From JBJKPP01 sp046706145 (GTDB lineage Bacteria > Bacteroidota > Ignavibacteria > Ignavibacteriales > Ignavibacteriaceae), in contig JBJKPP010000048.1 of the NCBI GenBank assembly GCA_046706145.1, positions 1-18,228 of the forward strand: 18,228 nt of DNA. Direction: 5' to 3'. Made by a program: the position numbers and the translations under genes. Within the stretch, counting starts at the first letter, position 1. Each line of letters starts with the position of its first letter. This document shows, piece after piece, positions 6,746 through 13,887 of the stretch. Below the pieces are notes generated by a model. It was not told the DNA's origin. It made no database searches and worked only from the letters and a program-made list of their open reading frames with translations.

Positions 6746-8335
6746 GTGGAAAAATTAGACTTTGACTTTTTGATAATCGGGGGAGGATTAGCGGGCATCT
6801 ATTCTGCGAATTATGCTGCTAATTTTGGAAGAGTAGCGGTTCTAACAAAATCTACCTTGGAAGTGAGTAATTCATTTTGGGCACAGGGAGGAATTGCCGC
6901 GGCAATTGGGAAAGACGACAACACTAAATTACATTTTGATGATACAATAAAAGCCGGAAGAGGATTGTGTAATAAAGATGCAGTGCAAATACTCGTTGAA
7001 GAAGGGCGCGAAAGGATTTTTGAATTAATCGAATTGGGAGTGCCTTTTGATAGAGAAAACAGCAATGTAACTTTAGGCCTGGAAGGAGGACATTCAAGGA
7101 GGCGAATTCTTCACGCGGGTGGAGATAGTACAGGTAGGGAAGTTGTAAATTACTTCACTGGTATTGTAAAAGAAAATAAAAATATTGAAATTTTTGAAAA
7201 CACTTTTGTGTATCAACTATTTGTGTCCAATGATAAATGTTTTGGTGCATACGCTTACAATTATTTGACTAAAGAAAATTTTTTATTCACTTCCCCAAAT
7301 ACAATTTTAGCAACAGGTGGAGCGTCGGGAATTTTTAGCAGAACTACAAATCCACACACATCAACCGGAGACGGAATTGCACTTGCTTATAATGCTGGGG
7401 CAGGAATTTCGGATATGGAATTTATTCAATTTCATCCCACATCTTTCTACACGCAATCTGGAGAAACATTTTTGATAAGCGAAGCAGTACGTGGCGAAGG
7501 AGCTTATGTTGTAAATGAAGAAGGTAAAAGATTCTTACAATCTTATGATGAACAAGCTGAACTTGCTCCACGTGATGTGGTCTCTGCAGCAATTTTTACT
7601 GAGATGTCATCCTCTGGCAGTTCCAACGTTTATTTGACTTTGAATCATTTAGACCATGAAAAAATGAGAAACAGATTTTCTTACATTTACAAAGAGGCGC
7701 TAAAATACGGAGTTGATATTACAACTGATTTAATTCCCATAGCTCCTGCCTCGCACTACATGATTGGAGGAATTAAAACAGACTTAAATGGAGAAACAAA
7801 TATAAAAGGATTATTTACCTGTGGAGAAGCTGCATCAACAGGAGTCCATGGAGCAAACAGACTTGCAAGCAATTCTTTGCTAGAGTGCATAGTTTTTGGA
7901 AAACGTGTTGTTGACAAAGCCAAAGAATTTAAGAAACATAAAAGTGATATAAAGATTCGCGATAATCATTTTATCGTTGATGAAAAAAAAGCTGAACCAT
8001 ATAGTTTGTTAAGAAAAAAGTTATCTAAAGTAATGACTGATAAAGTTGGAATCCTTAGAAGTGGTCAATCAATAAAAGATGCGTTGAATGAGATAGAAAA
8101 GATTTCTTCAGAATTTAGTTATGAAGAAAATGAATACTACAGTAATAAATTAAGTAATGAAGTGATAGTATGTAAATTAATTGCTGAGTCTGCCTTGGTA
8201 CGAGAAGAAAGTCGTGGGGTACATAAGCGAAAAGATTTTCCTGAAGAAAGCTCTTCGATGATTCATCACACAGTTCAACAAAAGGGAAAGAATATTTCTT
8301 TTTACGTAGTGAGCAATTCTGGTATACTGGAATAA
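6746..8335 (+). CDS. nadB: L-aspartate oxidase
   Basis: A 529-residue FAD enzyme that oxidises L-aspartate to iminoaspartate, the first step of de novo NAD synthesis, in the cytoplasm. The N-terminal dinucleotide-binding motif is DFLIIGGGLAG (G12-G17). Other family motifs are SFWAQGGIAAA (S43 on), the LEGGHSRRRILHAGGDSTG stretch, MEFIQFHPTSFY, SEAVRGEGAYVVNEEG, APRD with R276 aligned to the catalytic arginine of E. coli NadB, and the FAD-binding GEAASTGVHGANRLASNSLLE segment. Length is close to the 540 of E. coli. The start is GTG at 6746: an in-frame TAG lies two codons upstream and the next alternative would damage the FAD motif. There is no clear Shine-Dalgarno, and a 7-codon ATG frame (6735-6758) overlaps this start. 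nadC follows after 11 nt. Confidence 0.97.
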   Translation: MEKLDFDFLIIGGGLAGIYSANYAANFGRVAVLTKSTLEVSNSFWAQGGIAAAIGKDDNTKLHFDDTIKAGRGLCNKDAVQILVEEGRERIFELIELGVPFDRENSNVTLGLEGGHSRRRILHAGGDSTGREVVNYFTGIVKENKNIEIFENTFVYQLFVSNDKCFGAYAYNYLTKENFLFTSPNTILATGGASGIFSRTTNPHTSTGDGIALAYNAGAGISDMEFIQFHPTSFYTQSGETFLISEAVRGEGAYVVNEEGKRFLQSYDEQAELAPRDVVSAAIFTEMSSSGSSNVYLTLNHLDHEKMRNRFSYIYKEALKYGVDITTDLIPIAPASHYMIGGIKTDLNGETNIKGLFTCGEAASTGVHGANRLASNSLLECIVFGKRVVDKAKEFKKHKSDIKIRDNHFIVDEKKAEPYSLLRKKLSKVMTDKVGILRSGQSIKDALNEIEKISSEFSYEENEYYSNKLSNEVIVCKLIAESALVREESRGVHKRKDFPEESSSMIHHTVQQKGKNISFYVVSNSGILE

Positions 8336-8346
8336 AGGGATAAGAC

Positions 8347-9159
8347 ATGGATATTATTGACATTGCATTAAAAGAAGATATTGGCTCAGGAGATATAACT
8401 ACTGATTTTTTAGTTCTGTCTGAACGGAAAGTAAAAACTTTTATTAAAGCCAAAGAAAATGGAATAATTGCCGGACTCAAAATCGCTGAAAAAGTTTTCA
8501 AAAAACTCGATTCAAATATAGTCTGGAAGGAAAATTTTAAAGACGGCGATAGAATTAAAGCAAATTATATAATTGTAAATATCGAAGGTTCGTACAAAGC
8601 CATTTTAACTGGGGAGCGTACAGCACTTAACTTTTTACAGCGGATGTCAGGTATTGCAACTGAAACCGCAAAATTTGTAGACACTGTGAAAGGAACAAAA
8701 GCGAAAATTTTAGATTCAAGAAAAACTGTTCCTGGATTAAGAGAGCTAGACAAGTATTCCGTTAAAATGGGCGGAGGGATGAATCATAGAATGGGACTAT
8801 ACGACATGGTTCTTATAAAAGATAATCATATCGAAGTGGCGGGTGGAATTAAAAATGCGGTTAGCCAAATTAAGGCAAAATTGAAAGAAGGAATTAAAAT
8901 AGAAGTTGAAACCAAAAATTTGGGAGAAGTAAAGGAAGCCTTGGCTTCAAAAGTAGATTGGATTATGCTGGATAATATGAGCAACGAAATGATGAAAGAA
9001 GCAGTAAATCTAATCAATGGAAATGCTCGTGCAGAAGCTTCAGGAAATGTTTCTTTGGACAGAGTTAGAGGAATTGCCGAAACTGGTGTAGATTTTATTT
9101 CGATTGGAGCACTTACTCACTCGGTAAAAGCTTTGGATTTAGCTCTATACATTAGCTAA
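8347..9159 (+). CDS. nadC: Quinolinate phosphoribosyltransferase (carboxylating)
   Basis: A 270-residue enzyme that joins quinolinate and PRPP, with loss of CO2, to give nicotinate mononucleotide. Family motifs in order are LKEDIGSGDITTDFLV at the N-terminus, GERTALNFLQRMSGIAT, the substrate-binding DSRKTVPGLR (R125, K126, R132), MGGGMNHRMGLYDMVLIKDNH (H147, R148, K158, H161), the EVE metal/PRPP segment, DWIMLDNMS, and EASGNVSLDRV followed by ISIGALTHS in the C-terminal barrel. Length is slightly under the usual 280-300 but no motif is missing. The start at 8347 has a purine-rich AAAGGGA about 6 nt upstream. It lies 11 nt behind nadB, so the two are almost certainly cotranscribed. Confidence 0.97.
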   Translation: MDIIDIALKEDIGSGDITTDFLVLSERKVKTFIKAKENGIIAGLKIAEKVFKKLDSNIVWKENFKDGDRIKANYIIVNIEGSYKAILTGERTALNFLQRMSGIATETAKFVDTVKGTKAKILDSRKTVPGLRELDKYSVKMGGGMNHRMGLYDMVLIKDNHIEVAGGIKNAVSQIKAKLKEGIKIEVETKNLGEVKEALASKVDWIMLDNMSNEMMKEAVNLINGNARAEASGNVSLDRVRGIAETGVDFISIGALTHSVKALDLALYIS

Positions 9160-9203
9160 TATATTCATAAATGAAAAAAGCGGGATAATTTTATTGGAGA
9201 TTT

Positions 9204-9232
9204 TTGACATTTTATCGTTATCTTTTTAAGAT
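9204..9232 (+). promoter_or_regulatory. Candidate sigma-70-like promoter for nadA
   Basis: TTGACA at 9204-9209 and TAAGAT at 9227-9232 are separated by 17 bp and lie 33 nt before the nadA ATG. The -35 hexamer is perfect against the E. coli consensus and the -10 matches four of six. In a Bacteroidota-type organism the consensus differs (TAnnTTTG), and a near match TATCTTTT overlaps at 9219-9226. The 106-nt gap after nadC is compatible with a separate nadA promoter. Confidence 0.35.
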
Positions 9233-9265
9233 ATGTAATTAATATTTCAATTATAGGATTTCGAA

Positions 9266-10207
9266 ATGAATAACGATTGGATGAATGATGAAATTATCAG
9301 GCTGAAAAAAGAAAAGAATGCGGTTATTCTAGCACATAATTATGAAATTCCCGAAATACAGGACATAGCAGATTTTGTCGGAGATTCTCTTGGTCTTTCC
9401 CGAACGGCGGGGGAGACGGACGCAGATATTATTGTATTTTGCGGTGTTCATTTTATGGCTGAGACCGCATCAATTATTTCTCCAAATAAAAAAGTTCTTA
9501 TTCCGGATTTAGATGCAGGCTGCTCACTCGCTTCGAGTATAACCATTGAGCAATTGAGAGAATGGAAAGAAGAAAACCCTGGTGCGATAGTTATTTCCTA
9601 CGTAAATACCACCGCTGAAATAAAAGCAGAAAGCGACTACTGCTGCACCTCTTCTAATGTTGTAAAAATTGTTAATTCTATTCCAAAAGATAAAAAAATT
9701 CTTTTCTTGCCGGATAAATTTTTAGGAATGTATGCAAAAGCAGTATCGGGCAGAGAAATGGAAATTTGGGACGGTGCATGTCATGTTCACAAAAAGATTG
9801 GTGATATATCTTTAAATGAGGCCAGGAAAGATTATCCAGAAGCAGATGTCTTAGTTCATCCTGAATGCGGATGTTCTACATCGTGTATGCTTAAATCTAC
9901 TGTTTATGAAAAGTGTGATGATGTACTAATTTATTCTACTGAAGGAATGATTAATCACGTAAAAGAATCTCCTAAAAAAGAATTCTTAATTGCAACAGAA
10001 ACAGGCATTCTTCATAGACTGAAAAAAGAAAGTCCGGGGAAGTCTTTTTATCCTGTTAGTGAAGAATCAGTCTGCGAATATATGAAAATGATAACTTTGG
10101 AAAAGTTATATAACTCTTTTGTGAATGAAGAATTTGAAGTAAAAGTACCTAAAGAAATTGCGGAAAAAGCGCGACTACCAATTGAGAGAATGATTAATAT
10201 CTATTAG
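9266..10207 (+). CDS. nadA: Quinolinate synthase (4Fe-4S enzyme)
   Basis: A 313-residue enzyme that condenses iminoaspartate (from NadB) with dihydroxyacetone phosphate to form quinolinate, the NadC substrate. It has the three-fold repeated NadA architecture, with AHNYEIPEIQDIADFVGDS near the N-terminus (H24, Y26, D40) and YVNTTAEIKAESDYCCTSSN in the second repeat. The likely cluster ligands are C86 (DAGCS), C172 (GACHVH) and C270 (SVCEYM), with spacings close to the E. coli set. HPECGCSTSC (C201, C203, C207) is a family segment whose cysteines are not the expected ligands. The ATG at 9266 follows an AGGA 8 nt upstream, one of the better ribosome sites in the window. It completes the nadB-nadC-nadA cluster. 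The enzyme should be oxygen sensitive. Confidence 0.97.
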   Translation: MNNDWMNDEIIRLKKEKNAVILAHNYEIPEIQDIADFVGDSLGLSRTAGETDADIIVFCGVHFMAETASIISPNKKVLIPDLDAGCSLASSITIEQLREWKEENPGAIVISYVNTTAEIKAESDYCCTSSNVVKIVNSIPKDKKILFLPDKFLGMYAKAVSGREMEIWDGACHVHKKIGDISLNEARKDYPEADVLVHPECGCSTSCMLKSTVYEKCDDVLIYSTEGMINHVKESPKKEFLIATETGILHRLKKESPGKSFYPVSEESVCEYMKMITLEKLYNSFVNEEFEVKVPKEIAEKARLPIERMINIY

Positions 10208-10522
10208 AAAACTTTTTGCAAAAATAAAGTATTACATGTTTGATCCTGGCTACCGTTAAAACTAAAAATATACCTTCCAAATAAAAAAGAACGTTTGTAT
10301 TTCTAACCACTCTGAAATAATTACATTAATCCTTTTCAAGAAAATAGATAATTTTGCCATTCATAAGAATTTTATATCCACTTATCAATAATACCTTCTA
10401 AGTACTTTTAGAAATTACAAATTTACTAATGTGCTTCGAGGTTTTTCTATGTAACTCTCAAAGTAACCAATAAGAAAAATTCTGGTCTAACATATAAAGT
10501 TCATTAACTGAAAGACGTACTG
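10208..10522. other. Intergenic region after nadA, no gene seen
   Basis: A 315-nt AT-rich spacer. It contains the 12-bp palindrome TTTTTGCAAAAA (10213-10224) just after the nadA stop, which is a poor terminator. It has a 14-base identity to the conserved 5' end of 16S rRNA (GTTTGATCCTGGCT, 10238-10251) that is not continued. TAATTTTG (10349-10356) is a -7-like word 167 nt from the next ATG, and TTCTAA/TTAGAA (10396-10413) is a weak hairpin. No convincing ORF, tRNA or riboswitch was recognised. Confidence 0.5.
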
Positions 10523-12709
10523 ATGAAGAAAACGCTACTCTATTTTTTTACTGTCCTGAACATCAGCATTTATGGACAAACAAATACTAGTGCTAGACAA
10601 CTAATCTTAAAGAAGACCAATGTGGATATAAAGATTGATGGGGTTATCGACCCTGAATGGAACACTGCCGATTCCACAACAAATTTTTTTCAATTTAGCC
10701 CATATTTCGGTAAAAAACCTTCATGGCCTACTGTTGCAAAAGTATTAACAACAGATAAGGCACTATATTGTCTAATAATTTGTTATGAACCGAAAAAATA
10801 TATTCAATCGTTTACAGGTATGCACGATGATATAAACGGTGAAAATGCAGTCATAATGCTCGATACTTTTGATGATAAGAAAACCGCATATAAATTTATA
10901 GTTTCGGTCTCAGGTGTTAAAAGTGATGCAAGAATGTCAGACGATGGAAGGATTGATGATTATAGCTGGGATGGCATCTGGTTTGCGAGTGCAAAAATTT
11001 ATGATTGGGGCTGGGTTGCGGAAATGGAAATTCCTTATAAGTCAATTCAGTATAATAAAAATTTGAATTTCTGGGGGCTTAGTTTTGAACGTTGGATTCC
11101 AACGGCAAACTCGGAAAATCTTTACTGGAATAAGTTTGAACAGAACGAAGGGTTAAGAATTTCAAAATTTGGTGAACTTATTTTTCAGGATTTCAAACCT
11201 TCTGTTAAAGGATTAAACTTAGAAATCTATCCTGTTGGTATCGTTAAAACTACCTATGAGGGAAATAATAAATATAAAGTTGATCCCAATGCTGGACTGG
11301 ATGTAATGTATAATCCATCTCCACAACTCAAATTTCAATTAACGGTAAACCCGGATTTTGCACAGATTGAAGCCGACCCTTTTCAGTTCAATATTTCCCA
11401 ATATGAAACTTACTATAGTGAACAACGTCCATTCTTTACTGAAGGAAGTGAGGTTTTTACCCCTTCCGGGCACCAGAATAATACAGGTTTTTATAGTCCT
11501 CTTGAATTATTTTATTCCAGAAGAATTGGAAAGAAATTGCCGGATGGCAGCGAAGTACCAATTCAAGTTGGAACGAAAGCTTTTGGCAGAATTGGAGATT
11601 GGGAATACGGAGGATTCTTGGCTTCAACAGCAAAAAAAGATTATATGAATGACGACTTGAAAGAAACTGAACCACATGCAATCTTTGGAGCAGCAAGAAT
11701 TAAAAAACAGTTCGGAGGAAATTCTTCAATAGGAACTTTAATAGTTGGCAAGCAGACCAAAGATACAACTTATGGGGTAGTTGATGTTGATGGTGCATTT
11801 AGGCAATCTGATTGGCAACTTTCTTATCAACTTGCACGTTCGGTGAAAAATTCTGCTGGGGACTTTGGGGGGTCAATGGGTTTGGTATCTACAGGGAAAA
11901 AATGGTGGACTCTGGTTAGATCCAGATATATTGGAAAAAATTTTGATGTAAATCAGGTTGGTTACGTTCCCTGGTTAGGAACTGCAGAAATAACCGGCCT
12001 GACAGGTCCCAATTTCTTGTTTGATAAAGGTTATATCAATGAGATTCTTATTCTTGGTGGTTTATATACTAATTATAAGAATGTTGACGATTATACTGAC
12101 CGCTCTGCGGTTTTGGACTTTAATATGAATTTTAGAAGCAACTGGGGTTACGAAATTACTTTGATTATGGGCAAGTCGAAAGATGAAGGAATTAAATATA
12201 ATTCTTATGAAGTAGATTATAATGCTTGGTTTAATACAAACTCTAATTGGAATGCCAATTTTTATGGCGGATATTCAAAAACATATAATTTTAACCGGAA
12301 TTATCTTGCATTTTATACCTGGTTTGGAAGTTATTTTCAATGGAATGCATTTGACATACTACAACTCGGTACTTCGTATAACATGTATGTAGAAGGTAAA
12401 CCGGGCGGTGGAATTGAAGATATAACTTATGATGCAAGACCCTTTTTTTCATTGACACCTGTGAACAATCTTAATATAAGAGTTTATGTTGACAATGTTT
12501 TTGATAGGTCTTCAAATCAAATGCAGCAGATTGTAAGCGGGTTTCTCTTTTCTTATAATTTTAGACCAAAAAGCTGGATTTACTTCGCATATAATGAAGT
12601 TGACAACCGTGATGACCAATTCGATTCTTTTGGAAATTTACTGCCCAACAAAATGCATGTTGCTGCCAGGGCAGGTGTAGTGAAGTTAAAGTATTTGTAT
12701 TATTTTTAA
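10523..12709 (+). CDS. DUF5916 / CBM9-like outer-membrane protein
   Basis: A 728-residue secreted protein. Residues 1-19 form a signal peptide (MKKTLLYFFTVLNISIYGQ). Residues about 33-215 resemble the carbohydrate-binding family 9-like domain (IDGVIDPEWNTADS at the start, SWDGIWFASAKIYDWGWVAEMEIP later). The rest matches the DUF5916 pattern: IEADPFQFNISQYE, RPFFTEGSEVFTPSG and FYSRRIGK, followed by many alternating aromatic strands, ending in an aromatic C-terminus (YLYYF). This suggests a beta-barrel anchored in the outer membrane with a periplasmic or surface sugar-binding-like head. DUF5916 proteins are common in Bacteroidota and have no assigned activity; whether this one binds carbohydrate is unproven. 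Its neighbours do not reveal a partner. The ATG at 10523 has only a weak purine stretch upstream. Confidence 0.85.
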   Translation: MKKTLLYFFTVLNISIYGQTNTSARQLILKKTNVDIKIDGVIDPEWNTADSTTNFFQFSPYFGKKPSWPTVAKVLTTDKALYCLIICYEPKKYIQSFTGMHDDINGENAVIMLDTFDDKKTAYKFIVSVSGVKSDARMSDDGRIDDYSWDGIWFASAKIYDWGWVAEMEIPYKSIQYNKNLNFWGLSFERWIPTANSENLYWNKFEQNEGLRISKFGELIFQDFKPSVKGLNLEIYPVGIVKTTYEGNNKYKVDPNAGLDVMYNPSPQLKFQLTVNPDFAQIEADPFQFNISQYETYYSEQRPFFTEGSEVFTPSGHQNNTGFYSPLELFYSRRIGKKLPDGSEVPIQVGTKAFGRIGDWEYGGFLASTAKKDYMNDDLKETEPHAIFGAARIKKQFGGNSSIGTLIVGKQTKDTTYGVVDVDGAFRQSDWQLSYQLARSVKNSAGDFGGSMGLVSTGKKWWTLVRSRYIGKNFDVNQVGYVPWLGTAEITGLTGPNFLFDKGYINEILILGGLYTNYKNVDDYTDRSAVLDFNMNFRSNWGYEITLIMGKSKDEGIKYNSYEVDYNAWFNTNSNWNANFYGGYSKTYNFNRNYLAFYTWFGSYFQWNAFDILQLGTSYNMYVEGKPGGGIEDITYDARPFFSLTPVNNLNIRVYVDNVFDRSSNQMQQIVSGFLFSYNFRPKSWIYFAYNEVDNRDDQFDSFGNLLPNKMHVAARAGVVKLKYLYYF

Positions 12710-12840
12710 GGGCGCAATAATTCAACAAAAATCTAACCTAAGAAACCCGTTTAAACTAATTTTGAGTAAAAGTTATAATTTTCTTAATTGATTTATACTT
12801 GAAATTGGAAGTAAATTAGTTCATTGAGAAAATTAATATT

Positions 12841-13827
12841 ATGAGCTCTATACCTTCATATATAAAATTACTTGAATCAGGAGAATTTGAAAAAAGAGTC
12901 AAAATAGCTGATGAAATCTTGAAATCGTGCACGAGCTGTCCTAGAAATTGTATGGTGAATAGGACCAATGGCGAATTAGGCATTTGTCAAAGTTATGCAC
13001 TTCCTGTTGTATCTTCTTACACTCCACATTTTGGAGAAGAACCTGTGTTAGTAGGAAAACATGGGGCAGGAAATATATTTTTTGGCAATTGTAATTTAAG
13101 ATGTGTTTTTTGCCAGAATTATATTATCAGTCAAAATTATGAAGTAGAAAGAAGACATGAAGTCTCTATAGAAAGACTCGCTGATATTATGCTGGAACTG
13201 CAAGATAAGGGATGTCATAATATCGGATTAGTTTCACCAACACATTTCTCGGCCTCAATCTTAAAGGGAATAAAAAGAGCAGCAGAAAAAGGGCTGTGTC
13301 TCCCCATAATTTATAACACAAATGGCTACGATTCTGTCGAAATGCTCAAACTTTATGATGGGGTTGTTGATATTTATCTCCCTGATTTTAAGTGGGGAAT
13401 GAATGAAGAGGGAAGACAATTTTCAAAGGTGAAAGATTATTTTGATATGGCAAGTTTGGCTATAAGTGAAATGTACAGGCAAGTTGGACATCAACTCTTG
13501 TATGAAAATGAACTTGTTGTTAGAGGATTGATAATAAGACATTTGGTAATGCCGAACAGGCTCGCAGAATCAGATAAAGTTTTTGAATATATTTCTGAAA
13601 AACTTGATCCTAGAATTCATATTTCTTTAATGTCACAGTATTATCCAACCAATAAAGCGAATACAAATATTTTGCTAAACCGAAAAATCTCGTACACGGA
13701 ATATGCACGTGCAATTGAGATGCTAGATAAATATGGGTTGGAAAACGGCTGGGTGCAGGAATTAGAAGCAAGCGAAAATTACCGTCCATTTTTTGAAGAA
13801 GACAGAGTTAATCCTTTCAATAATTAA
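12841..13827 (+). CDS. PflX-like radical SAM protein (COG1313 type)
   Basis: A 328-residue cytoplasmic iron-sulfur protein. The radical SAM motif CNLRCVFC gives C84, C88 and C91 (CX3CX2C), which should bind the SAM-ligating 4Fe-4S cluster. An N-terminal cysteine set, C30, C33, C37 and C49 (CTSCPRNC...GIC), may hold another metal site. GKHGAGNIFFGNCNLRC and CQNYIISQ are typical of the PflX/YgiR-like branch related to pyruvate formate-lyase activases. Catalysis would be reductive SAM cleavage to a 5'-deoxyadenosyl radical. The target is unknown, and no glycyl radical enzyme is present within the window. The ATG at 12841 has a GAG-type purine stretch about 12 nt upstream. A 131-nt gap separates it from the DUF5916 gene, so cotranscription is possible but not shown. 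Confidence 0.85.
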   Translation: MSSIPSYIKLLESGEFEKRVKIADEILKSCTSCPRNCMVNRTNGELGICQSYALPVVSSYTPHFGEEPVLVGKHGAGNIFFGNCNLRCVFCQNYIISQNYEVERRHEVSIERLADIMLELQDKGCHNIGLVSPTHFSASILKGIKRAAEKGLCLPIIYNTNGYDSVEMLKLYDGVVDIYLPDFKWGMNEEGRQFSKVKDYFDMASLAISEMYRQVGHQLLYENELVVRGLIIRHLVMPNRLAESDKVFEYISEKLDPRIHISLMSQYYPTNKANTNILLNRKISYTEYARAIEMLDKYGLENGWVQELEASENYRPFFEEDRVNPFNN

Positions 13828-13832
13828 TTATC

Positions 13833-13855
13833 AAAATTACTACTCTCGTAATTTT
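13833..13855. terminator. Bidirectional hairpin terminator between convergent genes
   Basis: AAAATTAC (13833-13840) and GTAATTTT (13848-13855) form a perfect 8-bp stem with a 7-nt loop. It lies in the 60-nt gap between the convergent radical SAM and GH20 genes. The A and T runs on the two arms provide a short U tract in either direction, as expected for a shared terminator. The stem is AT-rich and so modest in stability. Confidence 0.5.
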
Positions 13856-13887
13856 ATGTGAAATATCTAAATCGCTAGCTGCTTGAT

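Noticed and set aside
8115..8501. Minus-strand open frame of 128 residues across the nadB/nadC junction
   Set aside because: It lies antisense to two certain genes, its translation has no recognisable motif, and nadB and nadC fully explain the coding signal.
10213..10224. TTTTTGCAAAAA as nadA terminator
   Set aside because: All-A/T stem with a two-base GC centre leaves no stable hairpin; too weak to call.
10238..10251. Start of a 16S rRNA gene
   Set aside because: Only 14 bases match and the sequence diverges immediately; nothing rRNA-like follows.
10396..10413. TTCTAA-GTACTT-TTAGAA hairpin
   Set aside because: A 6-bp A/T-rich stem without a U tract in an AT-rich spacer is expected by chance.
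11358..11696. Open frames on both strands inside the DUF5916 gene
   Set aside because: They overlap the continuous DUF5916 frame in other phases and show no domain.
12841..13827. AmmeMemoRadiSam-system radical SAM enzyme
   Set aside because: The conserved segments fit PflX/COG1313 better, and no AMMECR1-like or Memo-like gene is nearby.
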